This document shows positions 16,607 through 25,527 of a stretch of 64,000 nucleotides of DNA, piece after piece. The number at the start of each line of letters is the position of its first letter. Within the stretch, counting starts at the first letter, position 1. Below the pieces are notes generated by a model, which saw only the letters and a program-made list of their open reading frames with translations, searched no databases and was not told the DNA's origin. The stretch lies in NCBI RefSeq assembly GCF_001854245.1, contig NZ_CP015381.1:1709001-1773000 (forward strand). The letters are read 5' to 3'. The translations under genes were made by a program, and so were the position numbers. The stretch is from Desulfococcus multivorans. GTDB lineage: Bacteria; Desulfobacterota; Desulfobacteria; Desulfobacterales; Desulfococcaceae.

Positions 16607-19600
16607 TCAATGAATTTCCGAATGATACTGTTGGACCGACCGGACCTTGGGCCGCCCCTCCCGCCGGGCTGCGATCCCCCTGGCCGCGGCGATGGCCGCC
16701 GCCGTGGTCGTGATATAGGGAATTTTGTAGGCGATGGCCGTCTTGCGGATGTCCGCACTTTGTGCGCTGCTTTCACCGCCACTGGGCGTATTGATCAAGA
16801 GGTGGATTTCGCCGCTTTTCATGGCGTCAACAAGATTGGGCCGTCCGAACCCGAGCTTGGAGACGGGGACGGTGTCGATACCCTTCTCCTTGAGGAATCG
16901 GTGAGTGCCCTCGGTGGCTGCGATTTTGAACCCCATATCCCGGAAAAGTCGCGCAGGCTCGATGGCCGCGCCCTTGTCACGGTCTGCGATGGTGAAAAGG
17001 ACCGTCCCCTCCAGAGGCAAGGAGACCTGGGTGGCTTCCTGTGCCTTGAAAAAGGCGCGGCCAAAGGAGTGGGAGAGGCCCAGCACCTCCCCGGTGGATC
17101 GCATCTCAGGACCCAGGACCGGGTCCACCTCGGGGAACATGCTGAAAGGGAAGACCGATTCCTTTACACCGTAGTGGGGAATCCGTCGATCCTTCAGATC
17201 GAGTTCCGCGATGCTTCGACCCAGAACCACCTGAGTGGCCAGCCGTGCCATGGAGAGCCCGCATACCTTGGAGACGATGGGTACGGTCCGCGACGCCCGG
17301 GGGTTGGCCTCGAGCACATAGATCGTGTCATTCTGTATGGCGTACTGGATGTTCATGAGTCCCACGACATTGAGCTCGACGGCGATGCGGCGGGTATAGT
17401 CTCGAATGGTGTCGATGTGCCGGGTCGAAAGACTCAGGGGAGGAATGACGCAGGCGGAATCTCCCGAATGGATTCCGGCCAGCTCGATGTGCTCCATCAC
17501 GGCCGGAACAAAGGCGTCCTTCCCGTCGGCGATGGCGTCCGCCTCAACCTCGATGGCGTTGTCGAGGAAGGCATCGATGAGGACGGGACGTTCCGGCGAA
17601 ATCTCCTCGACGGCAACGTTCAGGTACCGTCTCAGGTTGTCGGCGTCGTGGACGATCTCCATGCCCCGGCCGCCCAGCACATAAGAGGGGCGCACCATCA
17701 GAGGGTAACCGATGCGCGCGGCGATGGCCAGGGCCTCGTCGAAGCCTGCGGCCATCCCCGATTCGGGTTGGGGGATGCCCAGACGTCGCATGACCGCGTT
17801 GAACCGCTCGCGATCCTCGGCCAGATCAATGGTCTCGGGCGAGGTGCCCAGGATGCGGACGCCGGCTTTGGCCAACTCGCTCGCGATGTTGAGGGGAGTC
17901 TGTCCGCCGAACTGAGCGATGACGCCCAAAGGTTTCTCCTTTTCGTAAATGCTGAGGACGTCCTCCACGGTCAAGGGTTCGAAATAGAGTTTGTCCGAGG
18001 TGTCGTAGTCGGTGGAGACCGTCTCCGGATTACAGTTGACCATGATCGACTCGTAGCCCGCTTCGCGGATGGCGAAGGCGGCGTGGACGCAACAGTAGTC
18101 GAATTCGATTCCCTGGCCGATACGATTGGGACCGCCGCCCAGCACCATGATTTTTTTGCGGTCGCTTACCGGCACCGTGTCTGCTGCGTTGTAGGTGGAG
18201 TAGTAGTAGGCGGCATTTTCAACGCCGCTCACCGGAACGGCGTCCCAGGCCTGGCGAATGTTCAAGGCCTCCCGTCGGTTGCGGATGTCCGTTTCGGGCA
18301 CTGCCAGCAGCATGGCGAGGTATCGGTCGGCGAATCCATCCTTTTTGGCCTGCACCAGCAGGTCATCGGGGATGTCTCCGCCCCGGCAGGCCAGAAGCTT
18401 TTCCTCGAGCTCTACCAGTTCCTTCATTTGCCGGATGAACCAGGGCTTGATGTGGGTTCGTTCATAGAGGTGCTGGATGTCGGCGCCTTTGCGAAGCGCC
18501 TCATACATCAAAAATTGCCGTTCGCTGGTGGGCTCGCCCAGGCGGGCCATGAGCTCATCCAGCGAAAGCGTGTTGAAATTTTTGGCGAATCCCAGTCCGT
18601 AGCGATTGATCTCGAGGCTGCGGATTGCCTTCTGAAAGGCCTCCTTGTAAGTCTTGCCGATGCTCATGGCCTCACCCACGGCCCGCATCTGGGTGCCCAG
18701 GCGGTCCTGGACCCCCTTGAACTTTTCGAAAGCCCAACGGGCGAATTTGACCACCACGTAGTCGCCTGAAGGCGTGTATTTTTCCAGGGAGCCTTCCCGC
18801 CAGTAAGGAATCTCGTCCATGGTCATGCCGCCGGCCAGAAGGGACGAGACCCGGGCAATGGGAAACCCGGTGGCTTTGGAGGCCAGTGCCGAGGATCTCG
18901 AGGTGCGCGGGTTGATCTCGATGACCACTACCCGACCCGTCTTCGGGTCGTGGGCGAATTGGACGTTGGTGCCGCCGACGACCTCTATAGCCTCGACAAT
19001 GGCATAGCTGTACTCCTGAAGCTTCTTCTGCAGGGCCGGATCGATGGAGAGCATGGGCGCCGTGCAATAGGAGTCGCCGGTATGCACGCCCATGGCGTCG
19101 ACGTTCTCGATGAAGCAGACGGTGATCATCTGGTTTTTGGCATCACGTACCACCTCCAGTTCCAGCTCCTCCCATCCCAGCACCGACTCCTCCACCAGTA
19201 CCTGGTGGATCATGCTGGCCGCCAATCCCCGGGCGGCAACCGTGCGCAACTCCTCCCGGTTGTAGACCAATCCGCCGCCGGTGCCGCCCATGGTGTAAGC
19301 CGGCCGGATTACGACGGGATACCCCAGTTCGTCGGCCATCGCTTCGGCGTCGTCGACGGTCTCCACTGCACGGCTTCGGGGCATCTCGATCCCTAATCGT
19401 TCCATGGTGTTCTTGAAGGCGGTGCGGTCCTCACCCCGTTCGATGGCGTCGATGTTGACGCCGATGACCTTGACGCCGTAGCGCTCGAGAATGCCGGCTT
19501 TCTGAAGCTCGGCGGAAAGATTCAGCGCCGATTGTCCCCCGAGGTTCGGCAGGACGGCATCAGGCCTCTCTGCAGCGATGATTTCCTCGAGAATCTTCAC

Positions 19601-19810
19601 GTTCAAGGGTTCGATGTAGGTGGCGTCGGCCATACCGGGGTCGGTCATGATGGTGGCCGGGTTGGAGTTGACCAACACGATTTCGTACCCCATCGCCCGG
19701 AGTGCCTTACAGGCTTGAGTGCCGGAATAGTCGAATTCGCAGGCCTGGCCGATCACGATGGGGCCGGAACCGATGATCAGAATCTTGTGGATATCGTCAC
19801 GTCTGGGCAT
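16607..19810 (-). CDS. carB: Carbamoyl-phosphate synthase large subunit
   Basis: A full-length 1067-residue CarB, which makes carbamoyl phosphate from bicarbonate, ammonia and two ATP for arginine and pyrimidine synthesis. It begins MPRRDDIHKILIIGSGPI and contains both ATP-grasp halves, each with a preATP-grasp motif (QACEFDYSG and GQGIEFDYCC) and ATP-grasp segments (GGTGGGLVYN, LGGRGMEIV), then an MGS-like allosteric domain after about residue 935. AAAGGGA five bases before the ATG supports the start. The small subunit gene carA is not adjacent; the downstream neighbour is the PurF-like gene. A 725-codon open frame on the other strand across this gene is a composition artefact. Confidence 0.97.
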   Translation of the reverse strand: MPRRDDIHKILIIGSGPIVIGQACEFDYSGTQACKALRAMGYEIVLVNSNPATIMTDPGMADATYIEPLNVKILEEIIAAERPDAVLPNLGGQSALNLSAELQKAGILERYGVKVIGVNIDAIERGEDRTAFKNTMERLGIEMPRSRAVETVDDAEAMADELGYPVVIRPAYTMGGTGGGLVYNREELRTVAARGLAASMIHQVLVEESVLGWEELELEVVRDAKNQMITVCFIENVDAMGVHTGDSYCTAPMLSIDPALQKKLQEYSYAIVEAIEVVGGTNVQFAHDPKTGRVVVIEINPRTSRSSALASKATGFPIARVSSLLAGGMTMDEIPYWREGSLEKYTPSGDYVVVKFARWAFEKFKGVQDRLGTQMRAVGEAMSIGKTYKEAFQKAIRSLEINRYGLGFAKNFNTLSLDELMARLGEPTSERQFLMYEALRKGADIQHLYERTHIKPWFIRQMKELVELEEKLLACRGGDIPDDLLVQAKKDGFADRYLAMLLAVPETDIRNRREALNIRQAWDAVPVSGVENAAYYYSTYNAADTVPVSDRKKIMVLGGGPNRIGQGIEFDYCCVHAAFAIREAGYESIMVNCNPETVSTDYDTSDKLYFEPLTVEDVLSIYEKEKPLGVIAQFGGQTPLNIASELAKAGVRILGTSPETIDLAEDRERFNAVMRRLGIPQPESGMAAGFDEALAIAARIGYPLMVRPSYVLGGRGMEIVHDADNLRRYLNVAVEEISPERPVLIDAFLDNAIEVEADAIADGKDAFVPAVMEHIELAGIHSGDSACVIPPLSLSTRHIDTIRDYTRRIAVELNVVGLMNIQYAIQNDTIYVLEANPRASRTVPIVSKVCGLSMARLATQVVLGRSIAELDLKDRRIPHYGVKESVFPFSMFPEVDPVLGPEMRSTGEVLGLSHSFGRAFFKAQEATQVSLPLEGTVLFTIADRDKGAAIEPARLFRDMGFKIAATEGTHRFLKEKGIDTVPVSKLGFGRPNLVDAMKSGEIHLLINTPSGGESSAQSADIRKTAIAYKIPYITTTAAAIAAARGIAARREGRPKVRSVQQYHSEIH

Positions 19811-20144
19811 GAATTTCCCTTTCCAAAATAAGCGTTATAGACTTTCAATTAAAGATGTCGGCAATCTGGCAGGTCCCCCACCCATAAATGCAATCTGTCG
19901 TCATCAGACTGCACCTCCCGGCATCCTTAATTTGAAAGCCTATAGTTCGTTACGTCGAATATTATGTGTCAAGGCTTTCACACGAAACGCCAAATTGACT
20001 TCGAAACCTTGCGTCCAACAGAATGCAGATAGTTTAAGTGAAACTGAAAATCAAGGGGTATGTCGCACAAAAAAAACGCTTTTTTTCTGGATGACGTCAA
20101 GCATCAGGGTTTCCGCGTTGATCGGGAGGCCCTCCACTGATGCA
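19811..20144. other. Upstream region of carB with an inverted-repeat element
   Basis: About 330 bases between carB and the terminator of the methyltransferase operon. It holds the element at 19836-19944. The remaining part is AT-rich and should contain the carB promoter, but I cannot single out one pair of boxes. No gene is supported. Confidence 0.5.
19836..19944. repeat. MITE-like inverted-repeat element upstream of carB
   Basis: The ends TATAGACTTTCAATTAAAG and its counterpart (read on the other strand TATAGGCTTTCAAATTAAGG) form imperfect terminal inverted repeats of about 25 bases, continuing into GATG(T/C)CGG. The 60-base centre has its own GCAATCTG/CAGACTGC inverted pair. It differs from the palindromic repeat family found elsewhere in the window. 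Confidence 0.6.
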
Positions 20145-20176
20145 AAAAACCCGCCTTTGTCCAAAGGCGGGTTTTT
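20145..20176 (-). terminator. Intrinsic terminator of the methyltransferase operon
   Basis: AAAAACCCGCCTTT and AAAGGCGGGTTTTT form a 14-bp stem around a four-base loop, with T-runs available in both directions. It lies just after the stop of the methyltransferase gene on the minus strand and would also isolate carB. Confidence 0.9.
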
Positions 20177-20204
20177 GGGATGAACCGGCATTCGACACAG
20201 CGAT

Positions 20205-21002
20205 TCAGAAGTCGAACATTCCGGCCCGGAAAGCCTTGAGGTAGTTCATGCAGAAGTTGTCCTTTCCGGCCAGGGCCTCGGCAGCGATGATGTTGGCCAT
20301 CATCTTTTTGTCGAGGGGATTCATGATGGCACCGTCAAGGCCCTTGGCAATGGCCATGACCATGAAGGTCTGGTTCATGAATTTTCGGGCCGGCAGGCCG
20401 TAGGAGATGTTGGAGAGACCGCAGGCGGTGTGGATGCCCTGAAAGGTCGTCACGATCTTCTCGATGGTGTTGATGAACTCCATGCCGAAGGCGTTGTTGA
20501 CGGACATGGGCTGGACCAGCGGGTCGACGTAAATGTTCTCCAGCTTGACGTTGTTCTTGAGAAGACCGTTGACCAGTTTGTCGGCGATTTTCATCCGGTC
20601 GTCGACGGTCTCAGGCATGCCCTCGTCGCTCATGCACAGGGCGATGACCTTGAGGTCGGTGCCGGCGACGATGGGCATGAGGTTTTCGTAACGATCCTTC
20701 TCCAGGGAGATGGAATTGATCATGGGCGTGCCCTTGTGGACCGCCAGAGCGGTCTCGATGGCTTTGGGGTCGGGACTGTCGATGGCGCAGGGCTTGTCGC
20801 TCACGGCCTGGACGGTTTCGACAAGCCATTTCAGGTATTCAGGCTCCTTGCCCACGAAAATGCCGGCGTTGACGTCGATGAAGTCGGCGCCGGCATTGTC
20901 CTGATCCTGGGCCACCTTCTGAATGGCCGCGGCGTCCTGGGCCTCGATGGCCGTGCCGACGGCCTTCCGGCTGGCGTTGATGAGTTCTCCGATGATAATC
21001 AT
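20205..21002 (-). CDS. mtgA: Methylcorrinoid:tetrahydrofolate methyltransferase (MtgA-like)
   Basis: A 265-residue pterin-binding TIM-barrel protein of the DHPS/MetH-pterin family, opening MIIIGELINASRK and containing GADFIDVNAG, SDKPCAIDS and NISYGLPAR, all typical of methyltetrahydrofolate-corrinoid methyltransferases. In this setting it would move the methyl group from the corrinoid protein encoded upstream onto tetrahydrofolate, feeding the Wood-Ljungdahl pathway. GAGGATATAACC before the ATG supports the start. It is the last gene of the transporter-methyltransferase-corrinoid run and is followed by an intrinsic terminator. The direction of methyl transfer is inferred from context. Confidence 0.88.
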   Translation of the reverse strand: MIIIGELINASRKAVGTAIEAQDAAAIQKVAQDQDNAGADFIDVNAGIFVGKEPEYLKWLVETVQAVSDKPCAIDSPDPKAIETALAVHKGTPMINSISLEKDRYENLMPIVAGTDLKVIALCMSDEGMPETVDDRMKIADKLVNGLLKNNVKLENIYVDPLVQPMSVNNAFGMEFINTIEKIVTTFQGIHTACGLSNISYGLPARKFMNQTFMVMAIAKGLDGAIMNPLDKKMMANIIAAEALAGKDNFCMNYLKAFRAGMFDF

Positions 21003-21111
21003 GGTTATATCCTCAGGGTGAAGGGGGTTATCGGTGTCGGAGGGCCGCCTTGCGCCGATGGACGGGTTCGGCCCCCCGTTGCAGCGGTGTTCAGATCGTT
21101 GCCAGAAAGTG

Positions 21112-21738
21112 TCACGCCGCGATCAGACGACGGGCCAGCTCCACGGCGCCGGGTGCGTCGTCGGAGTATCCGTCGGCCTTGATCTGGTCGGCGAAGGCCT
21201 GGGTGACCGGGGCGCCGCCCACGATGGTCTTGACCGTGAGGCCGGCCTCCCTGATGGCGTTGATGGTGGTCTGCATCGCAGGCATGGTGGTGGTGAGCAG
21301 CGCCGAGAGTGCCACGACCCTGGCCTTGTTGTCCTTGGCGGCCGCAACGAATTTGGCGGCGTCCACATCGACCCCAAGGTCGATCACATTGAAGCCCGCA
21401 CCCTCCATCATCATGGCCACGAGGTTCTTGCCGATGTCATGGAGGTCGCCCTTGACCGTGCCGATGACCACCGTACCTTTTGACTCGGCGGCGCCTTCGG
21501 CCAGGTGGGGCTTCAAAATCTCGAGTCCGCTCTTCATGGCCTGGGCCGCCATGAGCATCTCGGGCACGAAGAGCTCGCCTTCGGAAAATTTTTTGCCGAC
21601 TTCGTCCATAGCACCGATGAGGCCTTCGTTGAGAATGGCATCGATGTCCGTTTTGGCCTCGAGTTCGGCCTGGACCAGCTTCTTGACCGATGCTTCGTCG
21701 AAAGTCATGACTGCCTGAAAAATGTCTTGAATTGCCAT
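21112..21738 (-). CDS. mtgC: Corrinoid (methyl-carrier) protein, MtgC/MttC-like
   Basis: A 208-residue cobalamin-binding protein with an N-terminal helical cap (roughly residues 1-85) and a Rossmann B12-binding domain with the cobalt-ligand motif DLHDIG at 98-103, plus GTVVIGTVKGD before it and TIVGGAPVT near residue 170. It carries the methyl group between the MttB-family enzyme and the MtgA-like enzyme. The frame opens at 21759, but ATG at 21738 with GGGAGG upstream gives the usual start MAIQDIF. It is separated from mttB by about 280 bases of AT-rich sequence, so it could have its own promoter as well as read-through. Confidence 0.92.
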   Translation of the reverse strand: MAIQDIFQAVMTFDEASVKKLVQAELEAKTDIDAILNEGLIGAMDEVGKKFSEGELFVPEMLMAAQAMKSGLEILKPHLAEGAAESKGTVVIGTVKGDLHDIGKNLVAMMMEGAGFNVIDLGVDVDAAKFVAAAKDNKARVVALSALLTTTMPAMQTTINAIREAGLTVKTIVGGAPVTQAFADQIKADGYSDDAPGAVELARRLIAA

Positions 21739-22017
21739 TGTTTGTTGCCTCCCGATCAATTGAATAGTGTTGTGAACAGTGTCAAAATAAAGTTGTCGTT
21801 AAATGAAGAAACGATACTCAAAATGTATAATCAATCTCTTGTTTGAGTAAAAACATTTCATCGCAGCGAGTGGAATTTAGCGTGTTTGGCGCTTTATATC
21901 TGAAGTTGTAGGAAAAATCCACTCTTATTTGAATAAAAAACATCCTTTTGATATATTATCTTTCATTGTGGTGCTGTCATACGACCCGGCCGTCGAGCGG
22001 CTAAGGTCGATGGTGGT

Positions 22018-23442
22018 CTATCCCTTTTTCCGACGGGTGACGAATTCGGTGAGAGCCGCTTCAATGGCCGGATCGATGTCCGGCTTTTCGTAGGCGGCCA
22101 GGCGTTGTCCAAGCCGATCCACAGCGAACTCGTCGATCCGCTTCTTGCCGGCTGCTTTCCAACCGGCGTGGTTTTGGCGATTCATAAAATCGGTAAGGTA
22201 GAATTCTGTTCGGCAGAGTTGGAAGGTCTTGGGTTGCGTCAGGTACTGTCCTCCGATGCCGACGGCTTTGATCATTTCCACGTCGATGGACGACGACGTC
22301 ACCTCCATGGGTTTGAGAAGCCGTCGAGTGATGCCGCAGAGTTCTTCGTCGATAAGGAACTTTTCGTAGCTCATGGAGATGTAGGATCCGAGGATACCAT
22401 TGGCATGGAGGATAAAGTTGATGCCGTTCCGGGCCGCCGTCGTCAGGGCCAGGGTGGACTCGACACCCGCCTGGGCGTCCGGGAAATGGGCGTCGGTGAG
22501 GCCCCCGCCGCTTCGGCTGGGAAGGTTGTAGAATCGAGCCATTTGAGCGGTGGCGGATACCACCACGGAGAGCTCGGGGCATCCGATGGAGAGCCCGCCG
22601 GTTTTCATGTCCATGGCCGAAGATGTCGAGCCGTAGATCACCGGAGCCCCGGGGTTGACCAACTGGGCCAACGTGACGCCCGCTAAAATCTCGGCGGTCT
22701 GGAGGGCCAGTACCCCGGACAGGGTGACGGGTCCGGACGAACCGGCCATGATCAGCGATGCGATGACGCAAGCCTGATTGGCTCTTGCCAACTCGATGAG
22801 AGATCCGGCCATCTCGTCGGAGAACTGGAGCGGTGATAGGGAATTGATAAGCGATACGGTCACCGGACCCACCGCCTTGAGTTTCTCTATACCGCCCCAG
22901 ATGATGGCGGCCATGTCGACGCAGTCCTTGGCGCCCTGTTTCGAGACGGGGCTGCCCATAAAGGGTTTGTCGCAGAGGATGATGTTCGAGAAGATCATGT
23001 CGAGGTGGGCGGTATCCGCTGGAACGTCGGAAGGCTCCACCATCATGAAACCGTTCATGTCGATGTGCTTGGAGGTTTGGATCAGTTTGCAGAAATTGTC
23101 GTAGTCTTCCATGGTGGCTTCCCGCTGTTCTCCGTTGGTCAGGGTCACGAACGGTGCACCGTAGCCCGGTACGAAAACGAAATCGTCTTCTCCAACGGCA
23201 ACATTTTTTTCGGGATTCCGAGCGGTTATGGTAAATCGGGAGGGCGTGGTTTTCAATGCGTTCCGAACCTGTGCCTCGGTGATGAAGACGATTTTTCCAT
23301 CGACCTTGAATCCGTTTGCTTTAAAAATGGAAAGGGCTTCATCCTCGTTGAAGGCGATGCCGGTGGTGCCAAGGATATCCATGGCGGCGTCATGAATCCG
23401 GGTCATCTGATCCTGAGTTAAAGTTTGCATGCGATCGTACAT
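22018..23442 (-). CDS. Trimethylamine methyltransferase family protein without pyrrolysine (MtgB-like)
   Basis: A 474-residue member of the MttB superfamily, complete in one frame with no internal stop, so it lacks the pyrrolysine of true trimethylamine methyltransferase. Such non-pyrrolysine relatives demethylate quaternary amines such as glycine betaine, proline betaine or carnitine and pass the methyl group to a cognate corrinoid protein. Family segments include GYGAPFVT, GSTSSAMDMKTG and GGGLTDAHFPDAQ. An AAAGGAG five bases before the ATG fixes the start. The gene lies 92 bases after a BCCT transporter gene and before the corrinoid protein gene. Glycine betaine is the likeliest substrate, but related betaines cannot be excluded by reading. 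Confidence 0.88.
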   Translation of the reverse strand: MYDRMQTLTQDQMTRIHDAAMDILGTTGIAFNEDEALSIFKANGFKVDGKIVFITEAQVRNALKTTPSRFTITARNPEKNVAVGEDDFVFVPGYGAPFVTLTNGEQREATMEDYDNFCKLIQTSKHIDMNGFMMVEPSDVPADTAHLDMIFSNIILCDKPFMGSPVSKQGAKDCVDMAAIIWGGIEKLKAVGPVTVSLINSLSPLQFSDEMAGSLIELARANQACVIASLIMAGSSGPVTLSGVLALQTAEILAGVTLAQLVNPGAPVIYGSTSSAMDMKTGGLSIGCPELSVVVSATAQMARFYNLPSRSGGGLTDAHFPDAQAGVESTLALTTAARNGINFILHANGILGSYISMSYEKFLIDEELCGITRRLLKPMEVTSSSIDVEMIKAVGIGGQYLTQPKTFQLCRTEFYLTDFMNRQNHAGWKAAGKKRIDEFAVDRLGQRLAAYEKPDIDPAIEAALTEFVTRRKKG

Positions 23443-23534
23443 GTTAGCTCCTTTATGGTCTGAGAATTTGAGTAAAACTTACGGATCGTTTTCGGGTCAA
23501 TAAAGCGGCGGAAGCGGTAACCCCGCTCTTTGCC

Positions 23535-25070
23535 TCAGCGTTCTTTCGCATCCTTCACCGGCCGTTCCGGGAAGTCGCCGCGAATGTCGGCAAGGGTCTG
23601 GTTCAATCCTCTGAAGGTGCCGTAGAGTACCATGAGCAGGAGGAACATCATGGGAAACGCGGTTGCGATGGATGCGGTCTGGATGGCCTTCAATCCCCCC
23701 GTACCCGCCAGGACGGCGGCGACGGCGCCAAGGGCGACGCCCCAGAAGGCCCTGAGGTTCCGGCTTGGATTTTCGTGTCCGGAGACGAACATGGCCAGGG
23801 AGACAGCGGCGGAATTGGCGCTGGTCAGGAAGAAGGTGGTGATCAGAAAAATAAGGAAAACCGATAGGATACCTGTAAGCGGCAGGTGTTGGGCAATGGC
23901 GAAGATGGCACTTTCGACGCCGTGTTGGCTCAGGGTTTCGGTAACGTCGAACCGGATGCCGGCACCGCCGATGACGCCGTACCATAGGAAGTCGCCCAAG
24001 GTCGGCAGGATCAGGGTGGCGGCCACGGTTTCACGGATGCTCCGGCCTTTGGAGATTCGGGCGATGAACACGGCCACGAAAGGCGCCCAACTCATCCACC
24101 ACGCCCAATAAAAGACAGTCCAGGATCCGAGCCAGTTCCCCTCTATTCCGGGCGCCGTGTATAGACTCATGGGGATGAAATTGAGCAGATACTGGCCAAT
24201 GGCGCTGGTGGTCAGGTTGATGAGAAAGATCGTGGGGCCGAATACCAACACGAAAAACCAGATGCCGACAAAGACGACCATGTTGATGTCACCAATGATT
24301 TTGACGCCCTTTTCGATGCCGGTGTAGACTGCGAAGGTGAAAATGGCGGTCAGAATGCCGATGATGATGTATGTGCCGCCTGCCCCCAATTCAACACCAT
24401 ATTGAAATTTGAGACCGCTGGAGAGTTGCAGCGCAACCAACCCCGTCGTGGTCGCCAGTCCTCCCAGGGTCGCGAAGACCGCGAAAATATCGAGAATCTT
24501 GCCCCATGTGCCGTGAATCCGCTCCCCGATGACATAATAAAATGCACTTGAAAACTTGAATGGGAGGCCTTTGGTATAACACGCATGGGCTAAGGGAATG
24601 GTCAAAAGGGCATAGATGGCCCATGCGCTGAGACCCCAGTGGAAGAAAGAGTAGGTCATGGCATTGGCGCCTGCAACGGCGGTTTTGGCCTCTCCGCCAA
24701 AATAAGGCGGCGGCGTCATGTAATGGTATGCCGGCTCTGCCGGACCCCAGAAAACGATGCCTGCGGCAATAGCCGATCCAAACAGCATCGCAAACCAGGA
24801 AAAATTCGAGAATTCAGGCCTGTCGCCGGAGAGGCCCAGTTTAAGGGTTCCGTATTTTTCACCCATCAACACAACACAACCGGCTACCAGCAAAAATGTA
24901 GTGATCAGGTAGAGCCATGCCCATCCGCCTGTGGTCCAGTTGAAGACGGCGTTGATGGCGGTGTTCATGGTTTCCGGAAATAAAATGGACCCCAGGATGA
25001 AGAGTATCGTAACAGATGCGGATACCCAGAAAATAAACGGATCAAAGGGACGGTTGGCATTGGCCCGCAT
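23535..25070 (-). CDS. BCCT family betaine/carnitine/choline transporter
   Basis: A 511-residue protein with about twelve membrane segments. It has the BCCT signature WAWWMSWAPFV followed by ARISKGRSIRE, and the tryptophan-rich substrate region. It would import a quaternary ammonium compound for the MttB-family enzyme encoded just downstream. The frame stays open upstream to 25238, but ATG at 25070 with AAGGAG six bases before it gives the normal N-terminus MRANANRPFD. A sigma-54 promoter candidate lies 130 bases upstream and a sigma-54 activator gene is divergent from it. Long regulatory N- or C-terminal tails of osmoregulated BCCT proteins are not seen, which fits uptake for catabolism. Confidence 0.92.
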   Translation of the reverse strand: MRANANRPFDPFIFWVSASVTILFILGSILFPETMNTAINAVFNWTTGGWAWLYLITTFLLVAGCVVLMGEKYGTLKLGLSGDRPEFSNFSWFAMLFGSAIAAGIVFWGPAEPAYHYMTPPPYFGGEAKTAVAGANAMTYSFFHWGLSAWAIYALLTIPLAHACYTKGLPFKFSSAFYYVIGERIHGTWGKILDIFAVFATLGGLATTTGLVALQLSSGLKFQYGVELGAGGTYIIIGILTAIFTFAVYTGIEKGVKIIGDINMVVFVGIWFFVLVFGPTIFLINLTTSAIGQYLLNFIPMSLYTAPGIEGNWLGSWTVFYWAWWMSWAPFVAVFIARISKGRSIRETVAATLILPTLGDFLWYGVIGGAGIRFDVTETLSQHGVESAIFAIAQHLPLTGILSVFLIFLITTFFLTSANSAAVSLAMFVSGHENPSRNLRAFWGVALGAVAAVLAGTGGLKAIQTASIATAFPMMFLLLMVLYGTFRGLNQTLADIRGDFPERPVKDAKER

Positions 25071-25199
25071 GGCTTCTCCTTCGTTGTCGCGTTTCTTGCG
25101 ATTGTTTGATGAAACCGACAGGAAACATAGTAAATATTGGGTGGCACGCCGATAGTTTCTTCCGGCAAACCGGTCGGTGATGACATTGATTTTTAGAAA

Positions 25200-25215
25200 T
25201 GCATACAACATGCCA
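25200..25215 (-). promoter_or_regulatory. Candidate sigma-54 promoter of the BCCT-methyltransferase operon
   Basis: The minus strand reads TGGCATGTTGTATGCA. The invariant GG and GC are exactly ten bases apart as sigma-54 requires, and most of the TGGCACG-N4-TTGCA consensus is kept. Transcription would start about 12 bases downstream, giving a leader of roughly 120 bases. The divergent activator gene supports it. Confidence 0.7.
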
Positions 25216-25313
25216 TGCGTGAAATACGGTTTTTCCATCCGTGTCCATGAGAAGGGATCGTAAGATCTTATACGATAATATTATTTAAGAATACAGATTG
25301 TTATTGATTTTTT

Positions 25314-25329
25314 GGTATCCTGGAATACC
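25314..25329. promoter_or_regulatory. Inverted repeat, possible activator binding site
   Basis: GGTAT and ATACC flank a six-base spacer about 100 bases upstream of the sigma-54 promoter, the usual distance for an enhancer-like site. Assignment is by position only. Confidence 0.3.
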
Positions 25330-25527
25330 GGCGGATCCGGCTGTGGCCCAGGTCTCCGCAATGGCGATGAGAAAAAAAATTTTCAGTTTATCGTTTTCGG
25401 GATGTGAAAAAATTTTTGAAGATGAAAAATTATTTGACGTCAGGGATGAAATGGATATGGTAACAGTAAAGAGGAATTGACCGACGCGCTTTTACTTCAA
25501 GCGATCCACCCAGGACAGGAATAGCCG

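Larger units (their letters stand above)
25071..25527. other. Divergent control region between the BCCT and activator genes
   Basis: About 460 bases. It holds the sigma-54 promoter candidate at 25200-25215, a perfect palindrome TAAGATCTTA at 25261-25270 and an inverted repeat GGTAT-N6-ATACC at 25314-25329; the last two are candidate upstream activator sites. The rest is AT-rich and shows no supported gene. Confidence 0.5.

Noticed and set aside
16592-18769. 725-codon plus-strand open frame
   Set aside because: It is antisense to carB, has no recognisable domain and follows the codon periodicity of carB; a composition shadow.
21760-22017. Sigma-54 promoter upstream of the corrinoid protein gene
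   Set aside because: The only GG-N10-GC match has poor agreement outside the invariant bases.
25142-25157. TGGCACG on the plus strand as a sigma-54 promoter for the activator gene
   Set aside because: The -12 GC element is missing at the required ten-base spacing.
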